Assembly: GCA_022013615.1 (NCBI GenBank)
Contig: JAKLQB010000937.1
Coordinates: forward strand, 1-5,362
Reading direction: 5' to 3'
Length of the DNA stretch: 5,362 nt
DNA from: Desulfobacterales bacterium
GTDB taxonomy: Bacteria > Desulfobacterota > DSM-4660 > Desulfatiglandales > Desulfatiglandaceae
A program made the position numbers and the translations under genes. Positions 5,107-5,362 of the stretch are shown piece by piece; the first letter of the stretch is position 1; each line of letters begins with the position of its first letter. The notes beneath the pieces were generated by a model. The model did not search any database. It was not told the DNA's origin and saw only the letters and a program-made list of their open reading frames with translations.

Positions 5107-5362
5107 TCATCTCAGATATGGCGGTCCGCAAGAGGACCAGCGTTGTAGTTCTGGCCATTGTGATCATTATCTTCGGCCTGGTGGCTTATAATTCCCTTCC
5201 CCGTGAGTCGTCCCCGGATATCACTATCCCTTACGTGTTCATCAATACCCAATACCCCGGCGTGGCCCCGGAGGATATTGAGCAGGCCATAACCATCCCC
5301 ATTGAAAAGAAGCTTAAAGGTCTCGAGGCGGTCAAGAAAATCGAATCCTCCAGCACCGAAGG
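5103..5362 (+). CDS. RND efflux transporter permease subunit, N-terminal fragment (3' end outside window)
   Basis: The frame is open from ATG 5103 to the right edge, giving 86 full codons of a protein that is usually over 1000 residues. It starts with a short cytoplasmic part (MIISDMAVRKR), a first membrane helix (about 13-30), then LPRESSPDI (32-40) and the periplasmic start of the porter domain: NTQYPGVAPEDIEQAITIPIE (48-68) and KLKGLEAVKKIESSSTEG. These are standard landmarks of AcrB/MdtC-like RND pumps, which use the proton gradient to expel compounds through a tripartite channel. The start codon overlaps the adaptor stop (ATGA, 5103-5106), and only a weak GCGAG (5087-5091) precedes it, so initiation probably depends on translation of the adaptor gene. 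The proton-relay aspartates lie beyond the window. Confidence 0.95.
   Translation, partial: MIISDMAVRKRTSVVVLAIVIIIFGLVAYNSLPRESSPDITIPYVFINTQYPGVAPEDIEQAITIPIEKKLKGLEAVKKIESSSTE

Overview
The window looks like a piece of a Desulfobacterota-like (former deltaproteobacterial) chromosome or metagenomic contig. This is an inference from mixed GC content, the general look of the proteins, and two intergenic repeat types that I recall from that group: an ATTGAATATT-rich block after rarD, and a CCCCCTTT/AAAGGGGG hairpin block after the tetR gene. No database search was possible. All genes are on the + strand.

Layout: (1) 3-140 is the last 45 codons of a sensor histidine kinase ending in a G2-type ATP-binding motif. 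(2) 151-990 is a secreted phosphodiester glycosidase (NAGPA/DUF2233-like), 10 nt downstream and probably co-transcribed with the kinase. (3) 1028-1948 is a RarD-type EamA/DMT permease with a TTG start, whose last residues are read from a repeat. (4) 1949-2189 is a 241-nt gap that begins with this repeat and ends in the leader of lipA. (5) 2190-3068 is lipoyl synthase LipA, with all six cluster cysteines. (6) 3069-3228 is a regulatory gap with a near-perfect 16-bp dyad (3139-3154) just upstream of a strong sigma70-type promoter (3164-3192). (7) 3229-3822 is a TetR/AcrR-family regulator. (8) 3823-3966 is a gap filled mostly by a 102-bp imperfect inverted-repeat element (3835-3936). (9) 3967-5106 is the periplasmic adaptor (membrane fusion protein) of an RND efflux pump. 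(10) 5103-5362 is the start of the RND inner-membrane pump, overlapping the adaptor by ATGA and cut off by the window end.

The clearest functional unit is the TetR regulator, adaptor and RND permease: a regulated tripartite efflux system, with an outer-membrane channel gene either further downstream or elsewhere. The operator-like dyad suggests the regulator controls its own promoter and, by read-through across the inverted-repeat element, the pump genes. The other genes (kinase tail, glycosidase, rarD, lipA) are housekeeping or accessory genes with no visible link to the pump. I see no phage, CRISPR, toxin-antitoxin, transposase, tRNA or rRNA gene, and no convincing evidence of an undescribed system. 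The most interesting points are the two repeat insertions at gene ends and the operator/promoter layout.
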